Shown piece by piece: positions 25,214 to 38,195 of a DNA stretch of 64,000 nucleotides. The notes beneath the pieces were generated by a model. It made no database searches. It worked only from the letters and a program-made list of their open reading frames with translations, and was not told the DNA's origin. A program made the position numbers and the translations under genes. The stretch lies in assembly GCA_020698575.1 (NCBI GenBank), contig CM036243.1:15181903-15245902 (forward strand), given 5' to 3'. This stretch comes from Bostrychus sinensis (lineage: Eukaryota > Chordata > Actinopteri > Gobiiformes > Eleotridae). The first letter of the stretch is position 1, and each line of letters starts with the position of its first letter.

Positions 25214-26789
25214 TTTAAGTCGTTTTAGATATAGTGACGGCACTTATGTCAAAGAGCTGAGTTGTGTTACTATGTCTCAGGGGTGAATAATGAAAAATGA
25301 CATGAACTTATGTAAAAGTAGTGCACAGCAGAGTGGACAGCCAGCTTTGTTGTTGCCTGGCAACTGTATAAAGATGCATCGTGCTTCTGCAGGCTACTCA
25401 AAATATGGACCAGGCCACCAAAAGTTTCACTATACGAGCCATTACTGTGCATTTGTGGTGCCGACCTGCATGTTGTTTTCTAGAGGTCTAGGGGTAGAGG
25501 TGCCTATTCTTTGTCTTTTTTTACACCATTACAAAGAGGGCCAGATCTGAGAATTTGAAAATGTCCATGGACCAACAGTCGTCTTGATGTCTTATTTTGT
25601 AGAAGAGTTTTTGTACAGTTTTGCTAAACAATGATTCTTTCTTTAAATGGCATTGTAGTAAAATCTGACATACTGTAGTTTTCAACAAAATAACTATTAA
25701 TAATAACTGAGGTATAATAATGTAATAATAACATGTTTTGTGTAGCACTCAAAATTCTGTCATTGTATATGTGCATATTAATATTAATATAGGCTTATAA
25801 TGACCGCGATACAATATTATTAAGAATAATACTAAATATGCCCTGAATCCTCCAAAATACAGTAGCCTATTGGACGCTTGTGCCTGTGCATTCAGTAATA
25901 ACTTACCAGCAGCAGAACAATGCAGCTCTGCCCCTGACGCAGCCTGGTGAGCCTTGAAAACGCAAAAAAATACAAACTTTACACAATCTTTCCTCTGCTC
26001 CCTGAGCTGCAGGGTACTCTCAGACCAGTGGCGTCTGCAGCTGTACTGTATGGCTGTACGCACTGTGCGTGGCCTACCTTTAGATATTCCCTGTTAAATT
26101 TTCATAGTGCACAGAGCAGCGCAGAACCATAGTGGCGTGTGTATTTGCAAACGTGTGTGGAGCTCCTGTTTATAGCCAGGACTCGGTAAAAGTGTCTCCA
26201 TATCTGACCTTGGTTACGCGGAGAGGACCTTACATGACACACTCTGAATGTGCCGTTTTATTTCCCCTCTGTCTCCTCAGAATGCATGGGACACAAGTCA
26301 CGGCAGTTTGTTCTTTTACTTAAACGCGAATTGAAGCTACAGATACATTGCTGAGGGTCACATGATGAGAGCCAGAAGCTTTTACTCAGAGAAGCCTGTG
26401 CGCTCCACAGCAGTCACAAAAAAAAAGAAAAAAGGAGAAGGGCGTGTTTATTGGAACCTTAAAACTCACCATACCACTGTTTTTTGCCCATTTCCAGACT
26501 GTCTGCTCTTAGTCCACAGTGTTTTCGGGTTTTGGATGTTTAACTTTTAGTGTGATTCAGCCTTGCGCCCACACATAGATAAATCCAGTCCAAGAAGTAT
26601 CTGAAGTTTAGACAAAGACCAAGACAGATAGTTATTTAATTAACTCTGTTGGTTGCCATCTCCTGGACACAACCAGGAATTGCAACTTCACCTTCCTTCA
26701 TTTTATTGTCAAAATGATAGAAGGTCTTCAAAATTTTTTGTCACAGCTATAAGTAATGGGTAAATGACGAAAAATTCTCGGTTAACGAA
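25214..26789. other. Intronic, nothing recognised
   Basis: No supported gene. Open frames of about 60-105 codons lack any recognisable family. The part at about 25900-26340 is somewhat GC-richer but of unknown nature. Confidence 0.5.
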
Positions 26790-27282
26790 ATCTCTGATAG
26801 CACTTTTCAAAAACACAGTTACAAAGTGCTTTACAGATCATAAAAAATACAAGACATAATACAAAACCAAGAAGGGATACAAAACATAAAAACTTAATAA
26901 ACTTAATAAAATTGATATAAATGATATATATGTTTTTAATTTAGATTTAAAATGACCACAGAGTTGGCCAACCTCACACCTGACAGTCACCTGACAGAAA
27001 AAGCCCGGTCTTCTCTGGTGAGGCGTCAGGAGGGGGGCACAGTCACGAGGGTTTGACCTGAGGAGCACAACCAGCGACCAGGGACATATGGGGAAAGTAG
27101 GTCACAGATATAGGTGGGGGCAAGACCTTTCAGAGCTTTAAAAGTAACCAATAAAATGTTAAAATCTATTTTAAAATTTACTTGCAACCAGTGCAGAGAG
27201 GCTAAAACTGGCGTGACATGCTCATGCCTCTTTGTGCGTGTTAGAAGTCTTGTAGCCGAGTTTTGTGAAATGGAACACAAAA
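26790..27282 (-). pseudogene. Non-LTR retrotransposon (L2/Rex-like LINE) 3' fragment
   Basis: The minus strand translates as the C-terminal tail of a fish LINE reverse-transcriptase protein: NSATRLLTRTKRHEHVTPVL, then LASLHWLQV, FKALKGLAP, and DLLSPYVPGR near 27080-27270. After a frame break it continues as GHFKSKLKTYI near 26930-26960. The 3' end has the typical AAAAGTGCTAT word at about 26794-26810. It is 5'-truncated, frameshifted and dead. The LINE clade is judged by eye only. Confidence 0.8.
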
Positions 27283-27359
27283 AAACACTGTTATTGTCAT
27301 TAGTTATGATATGAAGTCAACCAATCTAATATGTTGGTCATAAATTCAGACTGAATTAC

Positions 27360-27525
27360 TAATGAAAAGGCCAAATGTGGCTTGAGAGTAGAAGCACCAC
27401 TGAAATGTTGTTTAATGGGACGTGCAGACCATACCAATACATTCTACGATGAAAGCTGAGGGCCATATGAAATCCTGAGCCGTGACTGGCTCCTGCACCA
27501 CACTTTGGACATGCCTGGTCTAGGG
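27360..27525. repeat. Possible degraded fish repeat
   Basis: GGCCATATGAAATCCTGAGC and TTTGGACATGCCTGGTCTAG resemble the end of a common fish repeat whose copies finish in a GACATCCCTGGTCTAG-like word. Weak. Confidence 0.3.
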
Positions 27526-28027
27526 GGACAGGATATCTAGAGCAATGAGACATGTTTCCATCAGACGAGGGCAGGGATGAGTCAGATCCAGGAACCCCGG
27601 CCCAGGAGGCACACTTATTCAGTATTCCAACAATGTGTGATCCTGACCTTACTGTTGCATGTCCTTGGTGCATGCGGAGCGCAGCAAATGTCTTTTTGGG
27701 GGATTGCACGCTCCAGCCCATTTTAATGCCTCTTCTTATTCTACACCACAGCGTCACTAAGCCTCGCAGTGGGGGCCCACAGCAACCATTTTGATTATGA
27801 GAGTGATTGAATTAAAGCTGCTGAAGTTGACATTTAATGGATTACGGTGGTCCGAATAGTTAAAACACATGAGGTAGATCTGTGTAAAGTACATCCTAAA
27901 CCCCTTCATTATGCTACAGCTCGCAGTGAGATTGGTGGTGTAATCGGTTTTATAGTCTAACCTTGCTAATCCAGTGCCAAGTCCCAGTTATTGAAGCTGA
28001 GGTCCAAACACAGAAATAGGCTTTAGT

Positions 28028-28160
28028 GTATGTGAGGTACAGCCCCAATTCTATAAAGACTGGAACACAAAGCTGCATACAGTTTTGAAACATACTGAAA
28101 AATAATCTCTCTTTTTGAATTTATTGACAGCAACAGGTCTCCAAAACTTGGGACAAAGGC
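28028..28160. mobile_element. Short degraded copy of the same DNA-transposon family as 61415
   Basis: CAGCCCCAATTCTATAAAGA, CTGGAACACAAA and CAACAGGTCTCCAAAACTTG resemble diverged terminal and subterminal wording of that family. Too degraded to define ends. Confidence 0.35.
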
Positions 28161-28450
28161 AAAAGATAAACAAACAAACAAGAAAAACAGCTAGCACAGC
28201 ATTTTGCAACTAAATGTGCAACATTTTAGTAAGATAACTAAGAGCATTTTAGAAAGGCAGAGGTATTTGTAGGCGTTGTATTGGATGCTCTCGATCTTAG
28301 GGATCTCAAGTGGCACTGCATTACAAACAAAATGCTGCTCTGTGTGTTTTTTATCAGTTTAGATTTCCAGCTCCTACTTTCTGTTTCTGCAACTATTTTA
28401 GATGTGTATTTTTGGTGAAATAGTCATTAATCTCAGTTTAATCCAGCTAC

Positions 28451-28600
28451 AAGGGGTCACAAGCCAGTGTACCTTTTGTGCCGGTCCCAAGCCTGGATAA
28501 ATGAGGAGGTATCTAGTTGAAAACCTATGCCAAATTTGTTTTCCAATGTATGCTAGGCAGATGATTTGTTGCGGCAACTCAGGAGGGAAAAAGATGTATA
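28451..28600 (+). repeat. Teleost dispersed repeat, family B copy 1
   Basis: Contains TTTTGTGCCGGTCCCAAGCC, TGGATAAATGAGGAGG and TTGTTGCGGCAACTCAGGAG, the wording of a very common fish repeat that runs from a GTGCCGGTCCCAAG head to a GCGGCGACCCC-like end. Confidence 0.7.
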
Positions 28601-28640
28601 ATTTTCAACACCTGATATATTGTTTATGTGAATATGTATA

Positions 28641-30147
28641 ATTTAGTTTGTGGGATTTGCAATTCATTAAATTCTAGAGCATTTACATTTTAGGGTTTAC
28701 TGTTTCGGAATTAGGGATGTAAATGCATAACAAACCAAAGACATACTGTAGTGACTCCTAACAAACCATTGGCTTCCATTTCACCTGAGCACACAGCCCT
28801 ATCATCCTCCTCCTTATAACCTTGATAAATCCCATGTTTTCATAGCACGTTGTGGACTGTGCGCTCTGCTGATGCATAACTACAGCGCTGTATGGTGGTC
28901 ACAGTCTTCCTGTCAGGCTCGCAGCTGCTTCCCTTATCTTTTTCATTTCCTCAGGTGTGTTTTCTCCACTATATTCTGCTCTTCAAATGTCAACCAAGTA
29001 TATAAATTGTGACCACATTGCCACAGGTGCTGTTACTTGATGTACCGCACAGATAGACAGATCTGTCCTCAGTTGAGCGAACACTCCAATAACACAAAAT
29101 GAGCAGCGTTGAAGACAAACATGTAATTCCTTCTCCTTTTTATTTAATTTTGGTCCTTAATGATGTGAATGAGTTTTATTTGCCAGTTATATTACATGAA
29201 ATTTAACTGAAAGCAATATCTTTTCAAACAAAACATTTATTAGGGTAATAACAGATTTAATTTTCAAGTCATTTATTTAATTTTACACATGCATCCCTAT
29301 TTGAATGAGCATTAAAAATAAGAAGAATATCAAAACTCTATCATTGCAAGATTCATAACTTCTGTAGATTTATTTTGGGCTTTAGGCGGCATGTCAAAAC
29401 ACATGCATGTCTTTTGACTGTGGTTTGGGCGGGTAACCCCCAACCCCACAAAAAAACATTATTGTCTTTTTTCCTCTTTGTCTAACTGGTTAAGCCATTA
29501 TGTCATGAATATGATCTGGTGATAGATTGTATCACAAACTCGTATTAAGAAATGGACATAAAACATATTGCGGTGACTGCACTTCCACATTTGTTACATG
29601 ATTGATGTGCATGGCAGCTTCATACTATCTCCTCACAGTAATTCAGGGGCTATTTTCAGTGTCACACTTTCTTTATTTGACAGAGTTATTGATATATGTG
29701 CTGGTAGTGCGGAAATGTATCTTAAATGAACGCTCACTCATCTGCTGCAGTGAGAAGGCAAAAATGGAAAAGCAGTAGATGCTTTTTTCATCTTAGTCTT
29801 TGTAACCTGTTAATGTAATATTTCCAACAGGCGTGAATCTTTCTCTTCTTTCATTGTCATAGACGGATACAGACTTTCCTAGTATACCGGCTGTGTTGTT
29901 TCAAGCACAAATTACAGTGGTTAGTCTGCAATTTGTCTGCCCTGCTTCCATGGGCATTCCACCTTGACCCTGTGATATATAGTAAACGAACATGACTGTT
30001 GTGATACTCTGTTGTCTCTTAATATGAGTGTCTAATATTCTGATTGTCCATATAGAAATATTATCATGAAAAAAAAAATTATGGGCCATTAAGGTCTGGC
30101 TTTTGTCCTACCTGAACCCTGAGCATAGAATCATAATTTTATTTATT
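28641..30147. other. Intronic, nothing recognised
   Basis: AT-rich, no coding signal, no recognised repeat. Confidence 0.55.
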
Positions 30148-30500
30148 CATTTTTTCATCTTTTTCTGCTTCTTCTCATTATGGGGTCATGGGTGACTGGA
30201 GCCTATCCCAGTAACTTTAGGCTTTAGGCGGGGTACACCCTGGACAGGGGCCAGTTTGTCACAGGACTGACACAGAAACAAAGACTGACAACCATTCCCT
30301 CTCACATTCATTCACTAGGGGCAATTTTAGAGTCACCAATCCACCTAACACATGCATGTCTTTAGACGGTGGGAGGAAGCCGGAGAGAACCCACAGTAAC
30401 ACAGGGAGGACATGCAGACTCCACCCAGAAAGAATGTATTATAGCCCTTGATCTCTTTTCTGAGAGGCGAGAACCCTAACCACTCTGCCACCGTGCCCCC
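30148..30500 (+). repeat. Teleost dispersed repeat, family A copy 2 (longest)
   Basis: Carries GGAGCCTATCCCAGTAACTT, GGCGGGGTACACCCTGGACA, CACATGCATGTCTTTAGACG, GGTGGGAGGAAGCCGGAGAG and CTAACCACTCTGCCACCGTG in order. This is the fullest copy in the window of a very common fish repeat. It has no coding content. Confidence 0.8.
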
Positions 30501-31640
30501 CTAGAATTGTATTTATTGCCAGGTTAATTGTCAAACCTTATTGGTATAAGTGCGTACATAAAACAAATAACATGTCATATGAAATACTCTAGGGTACATA
30601 CAGTAAGCAATAAAAATATAGAATTTAAATGCAGTGCAGATGGCATGTAAAATGTAGTGTTATATGTAAAATATTTTTTATTTCTACTGATAAAACAAAT
30701 GTAGGCCCATAACATTTACCCTTGCTTAAAATCTATATAGTGTACTGTGGCTTCACTTCTTTTTACACTGTCATCATGACCTTTGGAATTATATAGAACA
30801 GAGGTGGGCATATAAATAATGCAGTGGTACTTATTGTAATTACTCTGTTATAAAAAATATATTATTGATGGACTTAAATTGTTGAGTAGGCATTAAATAT
30901 AAGAATAGCATGACTTTTTTCTTGCCTGAAAAATGTCACTGCTGAAATGTTAAATCTTGTTTTGAACTCCTGCTTATTTGAATGTCTTAGTCTGATTGAA
31001 ATTCACCCAGAGTCTTGTATTGACATGTTTGTCTTTTTCTCTCTTTTTCTCTCTGCTTCTGCATTCTTTGTGGATCCACTGGTTTTATTATGACAGGTAA
31101 GTCCATCTTTTATCTTATTTATTTTGTACAGGCAGGATTAGATTGCATGTGGCGGCTGTCAGTGTGAGAATGTTTACAAGAAATTCACTTCAAGGATCGG
31201 CTGCAGCACGAATGCATTTTAGCACAATGGTTTTGTAAACAGCACAACACATTGCCTTTGCTCAGCTGACACTTGGAGAATGGGGCAATTCCATTTATGC
31301 AGCCAATCTCATTGGCTACTGGAGAGATGCCAATCTGCCCTCACAGACAGGCAAGAGAGAGGGAGCAAGCTAAGCAGCTAGAATAGCATTTATTCATCTT
31401 GACACTGATCAGATAAATAGGAAATGATAAATGCTGTCTATTTTTACTTGCTTTCACTCATGGTAACTTTTTAGGCAGAAAGCAGCTGCTGCAGTACAAA
31501 GACTATGACATCTATGACATTAAAGGAAGTTGTTGTATTACTTACTAGAGAAAATTTTGGTAACACTAATAACTACACACTGCAAAGCAGAAGTTGAGTG
31601 TTAGTAAAGGTTTTGTAACTAGGTAATTTATAATTTACAA

Positions 31641-31780
31641 ACAAGTGGTAACAAGCCCAGTGTACTCTTTGTGCCAGTTCCAAGAGGTTTGGTGCAGGAA
31701 CGGCATGTGATGGACATCTTACGGAGGCAGATAATTTCCTGTGGTGACCCCTAAAAGGGAACAGCCAAACGAAAATGAAA
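31641..31780 (+). repeat. Teleost dispersed repeat, family B copy 2
   Basis: Contains TTTGTGCCAGTTCCAAGAGG, GTGCAGGAACGGCATGTG and GTGGTGACCCCTAAAAGGGA, colinear with the copy at 28451. Confidence 0.7.
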
Positions 31781-33560
31781 TAAATGAAAAATTATAATCC
31801 ACAGTGTTAATTTAGTGTCTATGAATTTTGTTAAAATATAGTTAACTATGTATTTAGTAATTCTTTATTACTGAGTAATAGTGGGTAGTTATTTTAAAGT
31901 GTTACTGGAATTTTATTTGAAAAATCTGCATTACTTTATAAGCTTTTGGAGTTAGTATTAAGAAATATAACTTGTGGCTTAATAATATTTGTTTTATTGT
32001 ACATTGTGGAAGGACACTGGACAAAAAGCACTGTTCTGGCACCAGGTCAAAGGCTTGTTTTATGGCCATTCTGCAGATTTATTTACTTGCTCTTTGCTGT
32101 CACTGTTTCACAGCTGCTGTTCTTAGACTAATGTATCTCAATATAAATGTTGATTTAAAACAGGTTATTAGCTGTTTTGTTGTTGCGGTGATTTGGTATT
32201 TCCCATGAGATACAGTATTCCAGTTTGCTCTTTGTTTGCATTTTACTTTGCATCCCATTCAAAGCTCTCTTGTGACATTTTGCCTTCACCTCTCTCTTGT
32301 ATTTTGTTAGTAAGAAAATTTTAATTACATTCCTATTGACTTCATCTTTAAATATATTTGTTTGCTTTTTCTATATAATTCTAATAACTGGGCATGGGCA
32401 AGTGTGGACATAGGACCATGACATTCCCTTGAATCAACAAACTTTTCACAGTACGACATATATTTTCTGCGTCCTTATGTATGCGCTTTTTCCCTTCCAG
32501 TAATCTCACCAATTTATTTCATTGATTGCTTTTTCCTTGTACAACCGCTTCAAGCATGTATTAGAAAAAATCCTAAATCTTCCATTCTCTTTACTACATC
32601 TATAGACATGTTCAAATAAATAACAAATGACTTACAACAAGTCAAAGGGCATGCAGAAATAAGCTGTATTATTTGAGATTTGTACATCTCATCTATCAGA
32701 ACACGGCCTTTCAGGTATGAATAAGAATGAAGGAATAATCCCGAATCCCATGGCGGATAAAGCTTTGTCGTTCCAGCGTGGTAATGCTCGGGAAATTAGG
32801 CGATGACCCACATCAGCCGTCAGACGGGTTACATGGAGGCCCAGATGCAGGCCCAGCTGTTGCCATGTATTATCTCACTGACTGACCCTGATGTCATTAA
32901 GCAATGGCTAATGCAGATAGAAAGTAAACTAGAAAACAATAACAATAGAAGTATCTGCAACAACAATGATCAGTCACCTGTGTTCGGCCTCTGCGCCACC
33001 TTCCAACCTAATGTAATGAATATTCAGTGGGCCGGCCATGACAGTTTCACCTTCCTCAGCACGGCTCTACCTGCAGAACCATATGTAGGTAAGAGTAATG
33101 ATTCCTGGCTGATTATTATTAATTCAGTGTTGCTTGAGTATGGTGCATGTAAATGAGGCAGTGGGCGATGAGAGCTATAGGTTGCCTGCAGAGTTAGTCT
33201 GAGTAATGAATATAATTACACTGCCCTATCGGACCCACGTCTGCATTAGTAACGTTATTATTTCAACAGTTTGCTCCACTTTCCCGGGTATGTGCTGTAA
33301 AGAAACCATGGCGGCATCAAGATTGATATTCTTAGTTAAATTTACAAGTTAATTGCTTTGTTGTTTTTAGGTTAATAAGGTTTATATTTGTGATTATAGT
33401 TGTTGCAATCAACCCAGGCACACAGAAAATTTAGTTGTTTCAGAACCATTTTGAAAGAGGTGGGGCTTATTTTCCTGACTTGTCTCATTTGGTGGCGCGA
33501 TTGTGGGACCCACTTTATTCCTAATAAAATGTTGTGACCCACTTTTTACAGAACCAGTGT
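31781..33560. other. Intronic; repeat-free block at 32700-33250
   Basis: The left part is plain AT-rich DNA. From about 32700 the composition shifts to balanced GC and no repeat is seen, and the plus strand stays open for 117 codons (32803-33156). See the findings for its possible nature. Confidence 0.45.
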
Positions 33561-33833
33561 TCATTTATCCATCTTGTCTTATCTTAGAGTTGTAGTTAGT
33601 CGCAGCACTGACACAGAGACATACACAGACTGACAAGCTTTCCCGCTCACATTATTTCAGTATGGACAATTTAGATTCTCCAATTCAACAAACACACGTG
33701 TGTCTTTGGACGGTTGGAGGAAGCTGGTAACACAGAAAAGATATGTAGTGAATTATGTGTTGGCTGGCCTAGTTATTGAATCCACAACGTTCTTGCTGAG
33801 AAGCAGAAGTGCTAACCACTCTGCCACCATGCA
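33561..33833 (+). repeat. Teleost dispersed repeat, family A copy 3
   Basis: Shares GTGTGTCTTTGGACGGTTGG, AGGAAGCTGG and GCTAACCACTCTGCCACCAT with the copy at 30148. The start is internally deleted: the GGCGGGGTACACC part is missing. Confidence 0.7.
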
Positions 33834-36800
33834 CTTTAGACCCAAAATTATTTTACTAAAAAAAATAGTATGACCACACATATTTTCAATTATTGCACCA
33901 CATTATGCAATTAAAACAATAGGCCTCAAATAAGCTTAAAAGTATATAGTATTATACTTATGTCCCGACCCACTATTTTAACTCAGCATGGAAGTGGTTC
34001 AATTGCAGCAACACATTATATGACCAAAGGAAGAAAAAAAAAGCATACAGAATGAGAGAAAATGTTGTGTCAGTGGGATTTGGATGCTAAGATAATGTTG
34101 ATGATGATTAGAATATCGATCACTGAACCCACCTGTTTATAAAAGAAGCTGCAGAAAGCCACCCACGCTTTGTCATTAGTCATCAGCCAGCTCCTCACAG
34201 CTCACTGCGGAGTGCGCTGCCACCCATGATTTAACTCTCCGTCCAGTTCTGAGGGGGTGTTAGGCGTTTATTATGCAGCACAGTTCCAGTGCCAATGAGA
34301 TGGCAGAATGTAGCTCGATCAATAGCACTCATAGGAAGCCAGGTTAATTCATTTTTGAAGGATTTGTTTGCATCTCTGAGGAGTTCCTTCTGCTGCAGAC
34401 TGTAATGAGAGACATTTCCCAAAGATGTGCTGAGTGATGGTTTGTCAGTGACGCACGCTGCACTGCACAGGCCAAGGTGCACACAGTCGGACTCTTGAGG
34501 GACGCTGGGATAAACATGTCCATTTCTTCTTTACCATATGGTACCATTTTGTTGATATCACATAACTGCAGTCCTGTTTTTCTCAATATATTGCCCATTT
34601 ATACAAGCCTCAGTCTGGAAATTGAAGCTAAATTGTATTTGCTATATTTGAGCTCCTACCATTTTTTTTTTTCCATTTCATTGTCCTGGGCCTCTCTTTT
34701 CTTAATATTCAACCTCTAGCTTGACCCTTGCCTTATATATTCAGTATGACCCAGTTTTGTACGTCCACCTCAGTAGACAGTCTAGTTCATGTTCAACTTC
34801 TTTAGTCCATTACTCCACATTTTGCGCTCATTATTAGCTCACAACATACTGCAGTCAAGAATGTGTTTATTTTAAACCAAACGTGCAAAGATACAGTACA
34901 TATACTATAATGTATACTGCCTGTGTTCACTACATGCCCACTTTTGCAGCCCTATTAGCAATTGCATTATATTGCACATATAACTCCTGTTTGTCCTCTG
35001 GCTGGCAAACAGCTGCGCCCGGCAAAGTGCAAAGCAAATGTCATGCTCTCCTGCCCATCCACTCTTAAAACGAATACAAGCTCACACTTTTTTCTGACTG
35101 ATTTGTTGACCATGTCAGCCACCTATCATCCAAATCAATTATAGATTTTGGTATAAATAAAACATATCATCCACAACCATTGGCGTCTACTTGAGTGCAA
35201 GGGTAGGATGAATACATTTGTTATCGCTGTGATCATTTTGGTTAGCACTCATCTGTATTGATTTTCACAGAGAATCATCAATCAAGGCATTCATAATAGA
35301 AGCTGTCTGAGCGCACATATCTGCCCGCGGGGAATTATCACCCCAGGCTCGGGTCAAGCACAGATTTGATCTATTGTCAGTAAGATGAATTGATGTTTTT
35401 CCTACCATTTACTGTGTCTTTCGGACAGCAAGGGTAACCGAGGAGGAGGGTGAAGGAGTTAAACAGAATAGAAGGATCCTGGATAGAGATAAGTCTAAAG
35501 TAGTTTAACGTCATCCCCCAGGACTCACAGCTTTTAAAATATTCACAGCCATTCTCCATCACCTTTTGCCCTGGCAGCTGGTTTAAGAAAGGAGTGAAAT
35601 GAAATCGATAGCGGTGCCAGTCCTGGCCTCTGTGCTAGCCATCATCCAATATTTATACAAATGAAGCTTCACAACTTCAGATTTACCCTGCAGTTGAATG
35701 TTGAAGTGGCTGCAAAGGAACAAAATGGTACAAAAATTTTAACTTATTAAGTTCAAATAATTCACATTGTCATCACGATGCCCCACCATACACCACACAG
35801 TAATTTACATTTAGATGCTCTGCCTAAGATTAACAACTCTATGCCATTGTAAAGTGGGCCACTCTTTGGTACCATAAATAACAGAGCCTACAACATCATC
35901 ACTCATCAAGACTGTCTAATAAATAAGCACATGCATGTGCTGCTTTAAGAGAACCATCACTAATTTGGTCATTTGCATTTAAGAGTTAATAATGTAGATA
36001 ACAACCAGGAAATAATTCAGTACTTTCACTATTGCACATTCAGTGATGCACATTTACTGTGTGTTTTTCTTATGTAGACAAAATATTTGACAGTGCATTG
36101 AATGGACTTGCTTTTTATGGAGATGGGGTCAATGTAGATTTGATTTTTCTGTAAACCTAGAATAGGGCAACCTGATATTTATGTTATGGGTGCCATTGCC
36201 ATAGCCTCAAGATATGACCTATCTACTAACAGTAAATTGAATTAGTCATTATAGCTTGTAATTCCGTCTTTGAGCAAGGTGATGTTTTTAAATAAATGTA
36301 TGGCCATTTTCCAAATCAAGACATTGTCTGTATAAAATAATTTTATTTGGAGTAATTGAAATATGATTCAGACCAAAGCAAATTAATTCCAGTAAACCTA
36401 TTTTTGAAGACATACCATTGCCGCAGGAACATTAGATGTTCATTTCAGTATTATCTTCAGCCTGTGTGTTACCATAAACAACCTTAAGCAAAACCAAAAA
36501 ATATCTCCACCATGATGTATTTTGAAAAAATAAATAAGCAAAGATAAAACACCAATCATGGCTCCCAGAAACTGATCGTTAAATTTGAGCTCCAACCAAA
36601 CTAATGTATTCATTGTCAGTACGTGCTTTAAATTTTTTTATTCCTGCTGACTTACAAGTTGTAGACAGTATTAAATTAATTGCAAAATAACACAAAAATA
36701 TGCAAATGAATGCTTTGAATTTGCTGCAAATTTTCTATATTGACGTTTCTTAGCAGAGAAGGTAGATGCAGAGTATGGTGCACAGTAGGTGGACTGCAGC

Positions 36801-37617
36801 AGCAACAGTATGAGATGTGCACACTAGAGAGCAGTCTGTTCCCTCTTTCTGCCTCCGACTCCCTCCCTGCTCCCCTTGCGCTCAACATACTGTTCATGTC
36901 AGTGCACCCAGGAAACACATCATCGGTCAGCGCACTCATTTACACAAAGAAGGACATATTTACACCTCCAAGTGGTGCTGTATTCAACAAACATTTTACA
37001 TTACATGAAAACACAGTGAAGGATATTGGATGTGCAAATTGTCTGTAAGCTGGTGGATCATTTCTTTGACCATTCTGATAAATTAAAATTGCATCTTGAT
37101 TTACATATGCAGGGCCTGAAGAATTGTTGTCAGTGTGCTTAATTCAGTGAAAAAATGCATCACTCCTTTTGGAAAGCCAATGAGTTAAAAGCAATGGGAG
37201 GCATAGCTTTAGATTATAGTCACTCTGCTTTCTTTACTTACACAAATGGTGTTATAGAAATATGAAAATATGCTGGCTAATAAAATTGTCAAATTGACCA
37301 TTTGAATCTGTTCACAAATAGGTAATGGGGATGGGGGAAAAAAACTACATAGATAGCAAACCAACACAATGAATGAACAAATATGTGAACAATATGAAAT
37401 CTAAAACAGATATTAAATCAGCCCATCGAGTTGACACAGACATGAGAGGCCTCTTCTGTTTAGCATTTTGTATTTTAGATGTGTCATTTTTTTTTGGTTC
37501 AATACACTGCAGAGACCTGGCTCTCCAGTTCTCACACGCAAGTTCTGCGTCTGTTGTCATCTGTCCACTCCGACAGGCTTCTCACATACAAATGAGTTTA
37601 CTGTGAATGGCAATTCA
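33834..37617. other. Intronic, no gene; possible conserved non-coding DNA
   Basis: No gene or dated transposon. Two stretches (about 34130-34480 and 35270-35380) are free of repeats and less AT-rich, and resemble conserved non-coding elements by texture only. Confidence 0.45.
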
Positions 37618-38195
37618 TTTATTTAAAGATTTTTTTGTACTTTACAAAAGAAATAGATGATCTTTTCTCATTTTTTGTCCACACTTGCACTTCTTTTTAA
37701 CATATTTTACATAGACTATCTTTACATTTTCAACCCAACTTAAACATATTTTTATATTTTAAATGCTTGTCAAATATTGTGTTTACCATAATACAAATGG
37801 TTCACTCATTCTTTGTTGGCCTGTCCACTGTTCATTTTGAAACAATAACGAAAAGTCCTGAAGTAGAAAGACACGTTAAAGCTCATATATCCATCCATGA
37901 GTGAAAAGCCTTAGTGCCATAACGTATTCCTCCTTATTTGAGTGTCAAACATCAACAGGTCTAAGTGTCAGGTGGCCATTATGCCTGACGGCCTTACGTC
38001 AGCAGGAGCCACAGTGTAGCAGTCAGCCGCATAAAACACTCTCCTTTAATATCACAGTGAGATGCTGTGTAGAAGATGTCTAAAAGGTATTTTATAATCC
38101 ATTTGTCCTGCAATATTCCCCACCCCAGTGTATCCAAAAAGGGATTTACTGTATATCCACATAATCACAGGTAAGGACGTAGTCACTGAGCTGGA
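37618..38195 (-). other. lrrtm1: Probable lrrtm1 3'UTR with poly(A) signals
   Basis: Downstream of the lrrtm1 stop on the minus strand the first canonical AATAAA is at 37623-37618, which would give a 3'UTR of about 0.6 kb. A closer ATTAAA variant is at 38050-38045 and could give a short form. No repeat was recognised in this interval. Which signal is used cannot be told from sequence. Confidence 0.45.
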
